From Monosporascus cannonballus (lineage: Eukaryota > Ascomycota > Sordariomycetes > Xylariales): a DNA stretch of 64,000 nt. Below the pieces are notes generated by a model that saw only the letters and a program-made list of their open reading frames with translations, did no database searches and was not told the DNA's origin. The stretch's first letter is position 1, and every line of letters begins with the position of its first letter. Of the stretch, positions 1 through 12,581 are shown piece by piece. The stretch covers positions 1-64,000 of the forward strand of contig QJNS01000247.1 in the NCBI GenBank assembly GCA_004154925.1, given 5' to 3'. Made by a program: the position numbers and the translations under genes.

Positions 1-1548
1 ACAGGCGGATGAGCGGTTCTTGCGAATATTACACGTATCGACCGGAGCCAGAGCTGTTGTTACGTAATGAATGCATGAGCGACGATAGTTAAATTGGGAA
101 TGGAATGCAGGATTAGAATCGCAGTGTACACATACTTGCTGAGCTGGTTGGTGTAACCCCCTTTTCTCTGTGGGAGTAGTTGAAATATATACTTGCTCTA
201 TAAGATCCTCCATTATATCCGATAGAGTGGTAACATACAATGCAATTTCGACGCAAGGTTAGGTCGTTTCATTAAAGAACGATGTTAACGAAAGGCTGGC
301 TGTCTAATAGGAGGAGGCTGCATAATATAAATCCTCGGGTTAATTGGGCGTTCGAGTACAACAAGCTGCAGAGAGTCCTACATACTCTGCTACTTACTGT
401 ACATACACCGACCAATCCCCATAATGCAAGAACGGGAGAATGACGTCTTTCGGTTACTTAGAAGACAGAGTAATTTAGCTTAAGCCTCAAACACTCTCAA
501 AACACGTCGCTCTTCACCAAGTGCAAGGAGATACTACTACATTACTACCCATCTAAGTGGGTATTACGCATCCCTTTTCATTTGAGAATATCTCCCCGCT
601 GATTGATTTTCTTCCCCTTACCAGGTACCTATTTGCGTATTCTTCTAGCGTCTTTCTGCATATTTTATGTACCTAGTTCCGAGAATCCTTGCCTCTTTTC
701 CCACTTTCGCTGCCCTTCATCCACCTACGGATTAACATTGCATTAGCAGCAGCGCCACCGAGTTGTGCCTACTTAACTTGATAATCTGGCCAGCCTACCA
801 GCCCTACATTCTTATCATCAGGTACTTAGGTACGGATACGTCAGCGTCTCTCAGGGCAAAGAGAGGCTCCAGTAGCGGTCCACCGTCTCTGCCGTCACTC
901 ACTGACCATTCTTGGCCAATAGGTAGCTGGACAAGCAACTAACCACACTAGTGCTCAGTTATTGACTGTAACCGAGTTCCCGACCGATCCACCCCAGATC
1001 ACCGGCGAGTTCGATTGGGACAGCGCTTCGCTCGATTCTGCCAGCCTCGTTTGCCTGCCCCTCACTCATTGTCGTCTCTTGCGCACGGTAAGCTCCTCTG
1101 CGTTACTACTACTACTAATCAGAGAACAAAGCATTCCAAAATCTTGGGTGTCGCCTGGTTGCTCTTCTATCTTCTATACTACCCAGAGTTGGCCACCAAT
1201 AGCGATCAACAACGATATCATCACCTATACTTCGTTTCGGTCTCGAATCTACCTACAGTGCTACCTCGGCGGTTTGTTGTCACAGCGCGGGCGCGCCAAA
1301 TATCCCGCGGGGCCACTTCCATTTTGACCGTTGTATGAGTGAATCGTCTTCCCTAATAAGCTTTTGGCCGTTGCGACCCCGACCCCACCGTAACTAGATG
1401 CAACTTGCCATTACAAACCCGTACCAGCGTCACGTACCCTTAACATTAGACTCCGAACCGTCGCAAACGATCAGAATTGGTCGATTCTTTATCCGCAACC
1501 GCACACAATCACCTTCGACAGCGCCCTAGAGAAGAGCTCGAGTTTGAC
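1..1548. other. 5' flank of frq1, no gene seen
   Basis: I find no supported coding region here. The short open frames between 962 and 1338 overlap each other in two frames and have no family resemblance. The stretch nearest the gene is rich in pyrimidine tracts and probably holds the promoter and 5' leader of the calcium-sensor gene. A GTAAGC at 1089 could be a donor of a leader intron, but no partner can be proven. Confidence 0.5.
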
Positions 1549-2486
1549 ATGGGCAAATCGTGAGTGCTCCTTTGTCCCCCTTTAGACCCTCGCGCTTCAT
1601 TTAATACTACCGACCGAGTTGCGTACCATGGTAGATGCTGTACACTTCGATAGGATGCGCGACCCCGTCTTCCACGCCCAGACGAGCAGGCGTCACGAGG
1701 GATGAGAAGCCTATTGCCGCATATCCCTCCTTAAATATGTCATATGGTACTCGGTGCTTTGATTGCTGACTAACCTCTTTACCCCGGACAGCCAGTCTAA
1801 GCTCTCTCAAGAGCAACTAGCCGAGCTTCAAAAGTCGACGCATTTCGACAAGAAGGAGCTGCAGCAATGGTATAAGGGTCAGTCGTATCTCGCAGTTGCA
1901 GGAGTGCGTCGACTGGAGAGTCTGCTTATTGTGCACTAGGCTTCTTAAAGGACTGCCCCTCAGGCATGCTGTCCAAAGAAGAGTTCCAGAAAATCTATCG
2001 ACAGTTCTTTCCGTTTGGAGACCCATCCTCGTTCGCTGATTATGTCTTTAATGTCTTCGATGCCGACAAGTCCGGCTCCATTGACTTCAAGGAGTTCATT
2101 TGCGCCTTGAGCGTCACCAGCCGCGGCAAGATGGAGGACAAACTTGACTGGGCCTTTCAATTATACGATATCGATGGGGACGGCAAGATCAGCTACGACG
2201 AAATGCTGAAGATAGTAGAAGCGATCTACAAGATGGTACGAATGTTCACTAGTTACGGACTACCACCCCTACGATGGTCGCTAACAGCGCATTGTTCGAT
2301 GCATAGGTCGGATCCATGGTGAAGCTTCCCGAGGACGAAGATACCCCGGAGAAACGGGTGAGAAAGATATTCCGTATGATGGATAAAGACGAAAACGGGA
2401 GCCTCGATATGGAAGAGTTCAAAGAGGGAAGCAAACGCGATGAGACTATCGTCTCGGCGTTGTCGCTATACGACGGGCTTGTTTAG
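1549..2486 (+). CDS. frq1: Neuronal calcium sensor-1 / frequenin homologue, 4 exons
   Basis: Calcium-binding regulator. In yeast Frq1 binds and activates the phosphatidylinositol 4-kinase Pik1 at the Golgi; that role is known for the family and inferred here. The model is exons 1549-1559, 1792-1877, 1940-2235 and 2307-2486, giving 190 residues, the same length as yeast Frq1. The N-terminus MGKSQSKLS is a classic N-myristoylation signal. Three canonical EF-hand loops are visible: [24 protein letters not shown] and [12 protein letters not shown]. The first, N-terminal hand (around KDCPSG) is the degenerate one typical of the family. All introns have GT...AG ends, and the first carries a CTGACTAAC branch site. 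The first exon encodes only about four residues, so automated callers often miss this start. Neighbours give no functional clue. Confidence 0.95.
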
Positions 2487-3722
2487 GGCTGACTTCTGGG
2501 TCTCAATTATTTTGCCGTGTCAGGTGTCTGGGTAGGAGTCCCGAACGTTTTGAGCAGAACAACCGGGGAAGGGCAGCAGGGGGAGAAAGGGACAACGAGA
2601 ACGGATGGACAAGAGGCTATGATGGAAATGAGGCTGATGAATTAAATGAGCGCCTCTGATTAGAGGGCTTCTGTAGGTAACGAGGGGCACCTTTCCTTTC
2701 AAACCCACTCTCAAGCCCGATACGTCCTACTTCGAAAGAAAGGATAAACGCTGGTTATCTCTAGTTCGATATATTACCGGTGAACCGATTTATTAGCATA
2801 GTGTGTTAAGGGCTGGACCACACCGAACCATGGGTAGCTCAGCTATCTACGTTCTTGTCTTGTCGTACCCTCGTGACGACTCCGAACAATGAAGCCATTG
2901 GAGCTGTGTACGTGAAGAGATCGGATGACTCGTGTGGCCGGAGATTTGGGGGAGCCGGTTGTCAATACCCCGTCCGTAGGTACTTAAAGTACCCCCTTAA
3001 CAGCCTGACATGGAGGCATAGGGGTACATGTAGGGAGGTGCCTATTCTCCGTACTTGCCGTAAGCTCGGACCATGCGGAGAGAGAAAGAGTAGCATCAAT
3101 TGGAGACGGTTGAAGCGCTTCAATGCTTTTCCCAACCTGCAAATCGCCGTGCATATTGGCCGGCCCCCTGAACAGTCCCCTAATCCCCGGAACAAGTAAT
3201 CCTGTGCGATTCAGGTAGGCGGGACCATTTGCCGGCCGCATGTTTTCTTTCAACCATGATAGGAGGCCGCTTGAGAGTTTAATTCCTTTATTAGTTAGAT
3301 GGCTGACAATGCCCCGTGACGAAATCCCCTTGGGGAGATCGACTACATGGCGATGAGAGTCGGACGGGAGGTATGGTAGCATGGAGTCTGAATAATTATA
3401 CGACCATTTGTTGGTGGGAGATCACAGCTAAGGTCATTGAGTTCCTCAGTGACTACCTGATAGGAGCGACGCATTTAGCCCGCTGTGCAACCCAACTTAC
3501 TATTACCATAGTGGTTGGCCAGTTGAATTGGCACGCATGCACACAGCCTCCAAGTTTCTTTTCGGGCTTCCTAGAGACCAGCAGGATCGATGGGCAGATT
3601 CGGCGACGCAGCCTCGCTCGAGTGAGCGCCCACCCCGCCTCCCGCGCATCCTCCTCTATCTCTTGACCCGAGCCGTCTGCTTCTACCTTCTTCCTTCACT
3701 ATGACTCTCATGCCTCGTCTAG
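2487..3722. other. Intergenic, no gene seen
   Basis: This holds the 3' flank of the calcium sensor and the leader of the ankyrin-type pseudogene. Open frames of 64-132 codons overlap on both strands and look random. I recognise no RNA gene or repeat. Confidence 0.5.
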
Positions 3723-6700
3723 ATGGCTGACCCCATCTCCGCGGTCGGTTTAGTCGCCGGCCTCGCCTCCCTGGGCATCCAGGTTTGCGGCGGCATCACC
3801 AATTATCTCGACGCCGTCAAATGCCGTGCAGACGACATCGCTTCCGCTCGCCGACAGGCTCAGAGTTTCAAGAACGTGCTATAAGTCATTCAGGCAACAG
3901 TTACCCAGGTTGATTCAAACCATAGAGTTTCGATTCCAGAAGTTGTGGAATGCATCAAGTCATGCGAAATTGAACTAAAGACACTAGAAAGTTTCGTGTC
4001 TGAACTTACTGGCGATGTCACTTCCCCGGCAAATTTCAAAGGCAAAGATCAAAGAACGGACCGGGAAGTTGAGCTATGCATTCAATCGCTCCAAGCTTGT
4101 CCAACTCGAGGCCAGACTGGCTCGAGCCAACGGGATATTCCAGACAGCGGTACAAAGCCTTAGTTTGTAAGCTATTCCCCTCCAAACTTTTCATGCATGG
4201 TATAATAACTGGTTCGTAGAGGCATCTCAGCATCAGCCAATAAGACACTCGGTGCTATAGAAATCAATTCGCGTGCAATATCAACCGAACTTCTGGTGGT
4301 GAGGTCTGAAGTGGCAGTGCTCAATGGCCCCTAGCGGAGGTCAACGACAGCTTGCCAACAATTCAGGGCTCGGTCGATTCCTTACCCCCTTTACTTGCCC
4401 AGAAAGCCAACAGCCTATCGACTCAATTGCATACCGGTGCGCAGCGGATAAGAGAAGACTTAGGCCAGCAAAGCTCCTTCCAAGCATCATTCGTGTCGAA
4501 CCGAGATCAACTAGACCGAATCGAACAGTCCCTTCAAACATTTGATCAGTCCTCCCAGCTCGCTAGAATGGAGCGCATGCTGGGTGAGCTTGTTATCCAA
4601 GGAGCACCAAGGAGTGCGCAGGCACAGCGTAGGGTAAGAGAATTTGAACTACACCAGTGCATAATCTAACCATCAGCAGCAGGACTCAGACGTCATCGTC
4701 GGCCGGCTTGTAACAAAACCCAGCAGCCTCAGAGCGTTATGTGATGAGGTGGCAGCGCCCCTCGAAGTGGCCCAGACTGGTTTGAAGGGGCCATCACGAC
4801 AGTTCGGGACCCCGTTGCTGCGTGGTTCTGTAATAGGGAGTGGTACGAACTGCATTTGCCGGCGTCGGCGACGATACCAACAACAACGCTTGCGATTGGG
4901 TACCCTCGAGTTATACGATGAGACTACCGTTAACGAAGAGCACTTGCCGGATTGCCAGATCTCTCAGGCCCTGCCTCGTCATCGCCATCGATCTCTCGGC
5001 GTTAGGTACACCGGAGCAGCGAGACTCTTAAACAGAGCCGTCAACATGGCATTTTCTATGACCTTTGGTGCTGGCGGCTTCAGCCTCGCCCCGGTATTTA
5101 CGTATTACGCGACTGTTGACGGTCGGACGGCTCCAGCTTTCCAGCTTTTGCACATCCTGAGTTTATCCGTGTGGTATTTAGATCGGACGCGTTGGAATAT
5201 GTTGGCAGAAACCGTCTTAAAGAAGATACTGAAATTGTTTCGCGAGCGAAAAGCGTCGCCTACAGACGTGAATTCAATGAACAAATCTCTTTTGCATATC
5301 ACGGATTATTTGGTATGTATACGGTTGTATACTCCTGGCCCTTCTCACATATGGTCTGAATGGCATGCTAATATTTGATCCTTACAGATAGGGCAAATAG
5401 GTGATAGGCGGAAGGATGTGTCTGTACCATTTAATATCTTCAAAGCGCTAACAGACTACGGCGTCCCTATCACATATGACGCCACCGGAACGCATGTAGC
5501 CCGGATAGCCCACACTGTTCAGATTCCATGACATGGCTTACAATGAGGCAGATCACCATTAATAAAGATGTTCAAGTGGGTGAACGATGGTCACCTTATA
5601 GTTGCAGAATCACTCCTTTCGCAAGCTCATGATTCTGCGCTGGTGGCTTTAAGGCCGGTCCCATTCATCGCACACGGACGAACTCCGAGTCTGATAAAAA
5701 GGTTAAACATTTCACAGCGAATAGCGGAAGGTATGTACTCACGATGTAGCTGAATTCCCATGGATCCGTCCGTACAGGATCCAACGCTGACGTGCAATAA
5801 GCATATGATTGTGGTCCCTTGAGCCTGGCTATTCTGGCAAACGACGTGGAGCGGGTCAAACATATCCTGACAGACTACCCATCTACTATACGCGAAGAGA
5901 AGAACTTACTTGGTCAGACTCCTCTCCATCTTGCCGCAGATAAACCAGAATGTCTACAATTATTGCTTCAAATTGCGGACGACAGTCTACTCAATCAAAT
6001 CGACACCTGCAGCGACACCGCCGTTGAATATGCTTTATACTTAAGCCGAGACCTTTGCCACGCTCAACAATCGGAGTTATGCGACCCTCAGTGTATCTGC
6101 ACAAGCTGCCTCGGCCTGCTGTTAGATGATGACTGTGCTTGTGAGTAGAAACTGGAATATTTCAGAAAGGCCTCAATGCGGAGCAAATTGAAATACGTCG
6201 AGGGGTTGCAAAACAGGCGTGAAAGACTGAAACATTTAGCTTTGGAACACCTGTCGCCTGTAGATGCTGAGAACTTGGGTCTATATGATGGGAATGTGCT
6301 CGATAGTGTCGCGGGCCGTGTCATCGAACGGTTGCACAAACATCATGTTCCAGTTCCTGTTCCCTTGCTGTCCATCGTTTCCAGAGGACTGTCTTATACG
6401 AATGAGTCCATATATTTCGATTTGAGAAGTGCCACCGACGCCGAGCTCTTCTTCCGTCTTGGTTTCCGCGACCCAAATACGACTGGTACATATGAACCAA
6501 CCCCGTTGGCCTACGCTGCCAAAAGCGGCTGCTCCATTGCCTATATTTTGTGGCTTATCGAACACGGGGCCGATGTCTCCCGTTGCCTCGAATACTCGTC
6601 TGATACCTTTCCGCAATTCGTAATTCAGGGAGCAACCAATGCACATTGGCTGTCCGGCTGGATCGGGGACTGGATACCGTCATCTCAGAACGTCGAATGT

Positions 6701-7354
6701 CTCAATCCGGAGGAGAGACGAGCGGTCGGACAGCTCAATGCAATAGTTCTGCGTGTCTACGCTCGGGATGGGTGTCGCTGTAGATGCTCGATAGGTGGTT
6801 ATAGCCCGCTTCTCTGGATGTTGGGAAGGATGTATTATGATACGAAAGCCGTGACTAGTCTAGTCGCTCGCCTCGCTTGGTACATGGAGCATTTTGGCTC
6901 GGATATGAGTGTACAGCAGCATAAAGATTCGGTTCGATTCATTACGTTCGAAACTTTAAGAATTCAGCACACCTGCTGCAACCCGAAGTCGTCGTGGGAC
7001 TGGCCTTGTCCAAGCTACGACTTCGAAGAAATTCAGGAGATCGAAGAGGAACAAGCTGCTTTACTGGAGATCCTAGGAGATCTAGTTGCAGAGTTCGAAG
7101 GCAGAGTCATGGACATCCTTGAACAAGAAAGCACAGAGACCCTAGCAGCGTTGGTCGAGTTTTGGACCGGCTACTGGTGTGATCGGATAAAGGAGGTCCT
7201 AGAGGATCTTAATAGCGCTATGATTTCGGATGAAGAGCGACTTGCTGCGGAAAGGATTGGAGTCAGGTGGTATGACGAACCGGACGAGGAACCAGAAGAG
7301 GAGGACAAGAGAGATATCAAGTATTGGTATCGCCGTATTGACGAGATCGCCTAG
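3723..7354 (+). pseudogene. Decayed STAND N-domain / ankyrin-repeat protein gene
   Basis: The start MADPISAVGLVAGLASLGIQ and the following helices match the fungal N-terminal domain found on NACHT/ankyrin (STAND-like, non-self recognition) proteins. The reading is broken. An in-frame TAA lies at 3882. Frame changes are needed near 4030 and 4325. Stops lie near 5530, and a TAG at 6146 separates an ankyrin-like stretch (TPLHLAADKPECLQLLL) from a 392-codon open C-terminal part (6176-7354). That part has the family's second ankyrin-like unit (PLAYAAKSGCSIAYILWLIE), a cysteine cluster CRCRC, a HTCC motif and an acidic tail. GT...AG introns are plausible at about 4164 and 5312. The TAA reads as a CAA codon changed by one C-to-T step. 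The C-terminal part could still be expressed alone from 6176. Confidence 0.75.
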
Positions 7355-9028
7355 AATACCCTTCCAGGGTCTTTGATTGCTCCGGATTTCCATATGATAA
7401 TTTGAAGCTCTACTGTTACTCCTGAACATCAATGACTAAGAAGTGCTCTGATCGAAGAACTTCAAGAAGCCAAAAACCTACCTACCTAGTTACTTGCTAC
7501 TCTGTACGCAGTCTCATATATGTATGATCACAACTTAAGCCGTAAGACGTCGTTGACGCACGGCAACCCGTTCTAAGACTCCCTCGAATATTAACGCGCA
7601 GAGGCACGACGTATGGGTGCGGCTTTTTCGTGGTCAAGTAAACCAAAGAAAAGAAAGAGAAAAAAGATGGTGCGCCAAGCGCAGCAATGATGCCAGTCGG
7701 GAAAGCCGTCGGACCTGAGACGGTTGACGAGCTCTCCTGGAAGCTCCACCGACAACCTGTCTCTTCTGGAGTATCTCCGAGTCTATAACATGCCATTGCC
7801 TCTTAGGTGCAACATGTTTCCGAACGGTTTCCCTTCCTTTCCTTCCCTAGAAGCCTTCCCACCATCTATGCGCGTCTATCGATGTAGTACGCCTCTACCC
7901 AATGCACGGAACATAGCCCGATGGGTCGTCACACATGTCAATATCCATGTATTGCATTTTAACCAGACCCCAGGCCTCAACCCGGGCTAACAGTTTGTTC
8001 GGGGCGCTCCACCAGAGCGTTTACTAGCAAAAGACCATAACTCGGTCAAGATCTGGGACTGGAGGCGCATAAGTCGAGACCTCTCGCGAGCTCTAACCTA
8101 CAAGGTTAATATCCGGTGGCCACCCTCGAACCATGCTCCTCATATTCCCGGCCACCACAGGAGCACAACATCCTAGGACAGGGCTAGAATAGAAGTAGTT
8201 GGAAGGAAGTAAATGACGTTCGGTGCGTTAAACCGATCTACTTATTCTAGAACGTTATCAAATCATGCATCTTACAAACTCGTTGATATGGTTGGTCATG
8301 GTGTCTCCGTGTGCGGGTCCGGACGTCCGAACTTTGAAAACACACACTCTGCGTTATTGTCAAAGAGCAAGCATGCAGTTACCACTCCAGTCATAAACGC
8401 CCGCCTCCCCTGACCAAGATGCAGATGCCATCTTGATACGGATGATCGGTTGCCATGTGGATCAAATCTAAGCTGAATCTCGGGATTCTTCCAGGGGTGA
8501 AAAGCCTCGCGTCACGATTCCGGTGCACGTCACCACTGACTATTTCCCGTCGTAAATACCAAGCCATGTTTCGCCAAAATAATTCCTGTTCGAGATAAGC
8601 CAGGTTGATGCTAATACAGGAGCGAGGCCCAAGAGAGCGAGGTTGGAAAACAGTCTTGTTGCCAAAGCCTTGGGCAATCCATCGCTCAGGCAGGACATCA
8701 AGGCTGATGCCAGTATCGTGAATCAGGCAACGCCCTTGCTACTCACTGTTAGCACTTTTCCAATTTTAGCTCGGAGTTTGCATTTAGCCAGAGCACGACG
8801 GAAGGTACGAGAATTAACTCTCAAACTTTACGCACCAGAGAAATATTTATGATGGCTTCGGTGCTATGCTTTCTTCCATTTCCTTCCCTCCCTTTATCGT
8901 CCCTATCCTACACCCACGGGAACTACCTATCCTCCCTCGTCTGTTATTCCTGTGTCAGTCTCTATCCCTAGTACACCTCCCTGTCTCTCCTACACCTCTC
9001 CGACCCTGGTACGCCTCTGTCGTTCAAA
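7355..9028. other. Intergenic, no gene seen
   Basis: Only short random frames on both strands. A pyrimidine-rich tract just before 9028 fits a fungal promoter or leader for the next gene model. Confidence 0.45.
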
Positions 9029-9771
9029 ATGGAGGAGGTTCTCCATAATCTCAATGATGCCCTTGAGGCGCTCACTCGTGTGATAAATGAGCCGGTCAGC
9101 ACACCTCTGCGGTGCCTCCAGGACCTGAACTCTTACTTGATTTTCCTCCTAGTCGAGTGATTTGAGCGAACAGGACTGTAGAACACTCGAAAACGCGCAA
9201 TCGGTAAGTTCTTAGCAGAGAAGTTTTCCCCTTTCGAGTTTCCTGGTCAGATTTTCCTGGTCGAATACTTGAGGAGCATCTTACGCACTTCCCAACCAGA
9301 TCCCTGCCGGTATGGCCGCACGCGGCTAGGTGTCTCACGATAAATGAGCGGACAGGTAGTTGCAATCATAGGACGTACCGGTGTCGAAGTGATCGGGAAG
9401 ACGAATCGCAAAATGTTCCATTCCGGGGGCTTGATCAACAACCTGATCCCCTCCCTGCTCGAGCCCCTGTCCCTGCTCCTCAGGTCCCTGCTCCTCAGGT
9501 CCCTGCTCCTCAGGTCCCTGCTCCTCAGGTCCCTGCTCCTCAGGTCCCTGCTGCGGCACCTGTCCTCGTCCAAATTCCTGGTTGGAATACCCGTATCCTG
9601 AGATACGGACATACTAGCATGACTTCACAGGCGTTTCGATACAAGACCGACAGCGTGAGCTCCGTGAGGAATACATGGACGGATTTATATGGGATATGTG
9701 CCGGATGTAGGGTGAAACAATGCAGACACTGTCGCGTTGCGAATGGCTGGGCTCGTCCTCGTCGTCGTTAG
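9029..9771 (+). CDS. Small spliced gene with PAPQV repeats, GCR1_C-like tail
   Basis: Hand-built model: exon 1 9029-9094 (starts MEEVLHNLNDALEAL, heptad-like), exon 2 9153-9203, exon 3 9274-9771, joined by GTCAGC...CTAG and GTAAGT...GAG introns. The joined frame stays open for about 204 residues. Exon 3 has a Cys/Arg-rich segment, a proline-rich segment with five perfect PAPQV repeats (15-bp units), and a C-terminal stretch FRYKTDSVSSVRNTWTDLYG. That stretch resembles the start of the fungal GCR1_C DNA-binding domain (tyrosine, SV, W and G spacing). The domain is then cut short by a Cys-rich end, so the protein may be a truncated member. The domain call is an inference from a short match. The 67-nt second intron has a weak acceptor. 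Confidence 0.4.
9466..9555 (+). repeat. 15-bp minisatellite inside the PAPQV exon
   Basis: Five tandem copies of GTCCCTGCTCCTCAG, nearly perfect, with a partial unit on either side. The unit is a multiple of three, so it keeps any frame open and produces misleading frames on both strands (LLLRS on +, GPEEQ on -). Confidence 0.9.
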
Positions 9772-10361
9772 GTTTCTAGGTCCCGTTGTTGGCCCTTCCC
9801 TACCCTTAAGCATATTCTAGTGCCACCAGGGGCGGGAGTTAGGTGCCGAGACATGACCATGCCATATCCGCATTCCGCAAAAGTTCGTCACCGCCTCATT
9901 TCGCGAAAAGCATATCTCGAAGGGTCACGGCCATGAAAGAGGAATCGAGAAAGTCATTCCATTACTACTCATGATCGGGGTCCTCCACATATGACGGCGA
10001 GTAAGAAACCCTGCTGTACCCACCTTCCTTGGAGATCATGTCTTGTTTTATATTAGTTCATTGACAGGCTAGGTATAGGTAAGAACTTAGAAAAGGAGAG
10101 AATCATAACGGCTAACTGCGACATGGTATATACGTACAAAATGACGGGGAACAAAGCACCAACTCGGGAAAACAAAACAACGCTGGGCTCGCGTAGGAGC
10201 TTTCCGGAATCATAGCCCCGCCCTGAACAGCATGTTACCACCAAGCTCGCGGGGTGGGACCAGACGGGAGAAATCAGGCGTCTTGCCATCCAACCAGGAG
10301 GTACGTATCAACGCTGGGCAGAACGAAGTGCTACGAGTGCGTCGAGTCTGCTTGATGACGT
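9772..10361. other. Intergenic between convergent genes
   Basis: This separates the PAPQV gene (+) from the 3' end of the acyl-CoA synthetase gene (-). It should contain both 3' ends. No gene or repeat seen. Confidence 0.5.
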
Positions 10362-12581
10362 CTAGCTCGCCGAGTCGTAGGCCGCCTTGACCTCCTTCTC
10401 GTATTTGTTGAGGATGCCGTTGCGGTTGAGCTTCTGGGCGGCGGTCACAAGTCCCTAGATGTATCTGTCAGTTTCCTGCTCTGCACAACATATGTCATAT
10501 CGACTTACGCTTTCTGGGGTCCACTCCTCATCGCAGAGCACGACTCCTTCGATGATCTCGATGCCAGACAGGCCGCCAGCGCGACCGGCGTTCTGGAGCT
10601 GGGTGAGGACAATGCCCTGGAGCTTCTTGTTGTGTACCAGCTCCTCGACGCCAGCTCCCGAGATCCCGTGCGATTCGGCAAGACTCTTCAGGGCTGGCTC
10701 AAGCGGCACGATGATAGCGACGGGTTTGGCCTTGGACTGATCTGCATAGACGCAAATATTGCCGACAAAGCGCACAGATCGGTAGATGGATTCCAGTTTC
10801 TCGAGAGCAATGTATTCACCGTTCAGGGTCTTGACCAAATTCTTCTTACGGTCAATAAGTTTCATATGGCCATTCGGTAGGAATTCACCAATATCGCCGG
10901 TCCTGAACCAACCGTCAGGAGTCATGGCCTCCGCGGTCTCCTTCTCGTTTTGGTAATACCCTTCCATGACGGAAGCACCCCGGATCCAGAGCTCGCCTTG
11001 GGGATTAGGTTTGTTTGTCGCATAGTAACCAGCCTCAGGGTAATCGACGAGTTTGATCTCGATGGAGCCTGGTATAGTGCCAATACTCTCAGTTGACCAT
11101 TCGAGGGGCGACATCAAAGCGCCCATGGCAGAAGTCTCGGTGAGGCCATAACCAATGATCATGGGCGCAATGGCCATGGAGATGAACTGTTGGGTATCCT
11201 TGGAAACCGGACCACCGCCGTTCATGCAGAGCTTCAAACGGCCACCAGTGGCTTCCTTGATCTTTTTGAAAACCACCGCGTCAAGAACACCCGCCCCCGG
11301 AAGGCCAGAAGATAGCAGTCGACTCTTCAAGGACAAGCCACCCCAGAACATGTTCTGGACCACAGGGCTGCCGGCAGCCACCTTGGCAGTAATGCCCTTC
11401 TTGACGGACTCCCAGACGGCAGGGACACCAACCAGAACAGACGGCTTAAACTCGCGAATGTCACCGGCACAGTTGCGAACCGAGGTGTCCGAGAGAGTCT
11501 TGGGGTTGCCATATCCGAGGGTTGCGCCCCAGTACAGTGCGGCATTCTCGAAGACGAGCTCCAGAATGTGCGCAAGGGGAAGATAGGTGAGCAGTCCGTC
11601 TCCAGGCCCAATGAAGGGCTGGATAATGACACTTACGCCGGTAACTAAAGCACACGGTTAGTCTCTGAGCCCCTCTTCCGATGGCGGATCAGACTTACCT
11701 GCAGCCACAAGGTTCCTATGCTTCAGGGGTGCACCCTTGGGGGTACCAGTCGAGCCCGAAGTGTACATGATACAGCAGAGGTCTTCAGGAGTAGGCGGAA
11801 CGGGATCGGAGGGGTTGTCCCTGCCTAGCTTCTCAAGCTCCTTGAAGCTGAGAACAGTGATGTGGGGATATGTGCTCTTGAGGTTGTTGATGTGCTCCTG
11901 TTTGACCTGGTTCTGATTGTTCCAGATGACATAGCGGATCTCCGTGGCGTCTTTGAGAACATTGGTGAGGGTCGGCAGCAGATGGGGGTCGAGGAAGATG
12001 GCCTTGGCACCGGTAGCAACCATGGAGTGTCTTAAGCCTCCCTCGCCGAGCGTATCGTAGGCGGTGACGATAGGCATGGACTGGGAGGAAGCGCCGTGGA
12101 ATGTGGCCAGCCAGTGAGAACTGGTGGCGGCGAAGACGTGAACCCTGTCACCCTTTACCATCCCAAGTTTCCTCAAACCGGAGCCGAGACTGAGAACGAG
12201 CTTCTCATAATCATTGTAGGAAATGTAGTCATATGGGCTGAGCTCGAAGAAAGTCCAGCTCTTGTCGACCTGCTGCTCTACACCATCGACAATCTTCTTG
12301 ACCTTCTTGGTCTCGTGATGGGTGCGAACCAGACGCCGCGAGCCTATAGCCTTCGCGTTGCCATATTTGGCGACAGTCACGCGCATAAGCTCGTAGGCGG
12401 TGGTGATGTCGTCGGAGGGTGTCGTGATGAGGCCATTTTTGGCCAAGGGGTGTCTCCGCGGGATCGTCTCACCTTCAACAGGCTTGGCTCCGGGCACTTC
12501 GACGGAGAAAGGTGGCTTCGCCGATGTCTTGGGCTGGAGGTTGAGGTGCCTCAGCTTCGACTCTTGCCACTCGGTAGTCAT
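10362..12581 (-). CDS. Long-chain fatty-acid-CoA ligase (Faa1/Faa4 type), 3 exons
   Basis: Activates long-chain fatty acids: fatty acid + ATP + CoA gives acyl-CoA + AMP + PPi. The yeast Faa1/Faa4 relatives act at ER, lipid droplets and plasma membrane. Exons on the minus strand are 12581-11699, 11644-10509 and 10454-10362, with introns of 54 nt each (GTAAGT donors), giving 703 residues, the usual family length. The adenylate-forming signature YTSGSTGTPKG lies near residue 272. GYGLTETSAMG lies near 458. The fatty-acyl-CoA synthetase motif GWFRTGDIGEFLPNG begins near 538 and is followed by DRKKNLVKTLNGEYI. The first intron falls just after the P-loop-like signature, and splicing restores NLVAAVTGVSV. 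The last exon ends KEVKAAYDSAS. Which FAA paralogue this is cannot be told from the window. Confidence 0.95.

Noticed and set aside
6121..6176. An intron (GTGAGT...CAG) removing the TAG at 6146
   Set aside because: The only GT...AG pair that removes it is about 25 nt, too short for a fungal spliceosomal intron.
9247..9612. Minus-strand frames with RSRDL or GPEEQ repeats, and plus-strand LLLRS repeats
   Set aside because: All are readings of the same 15-bp minisatellite. Only the PAPQV frame joins to upstream exons through good splice sites and stays open beyond the array.
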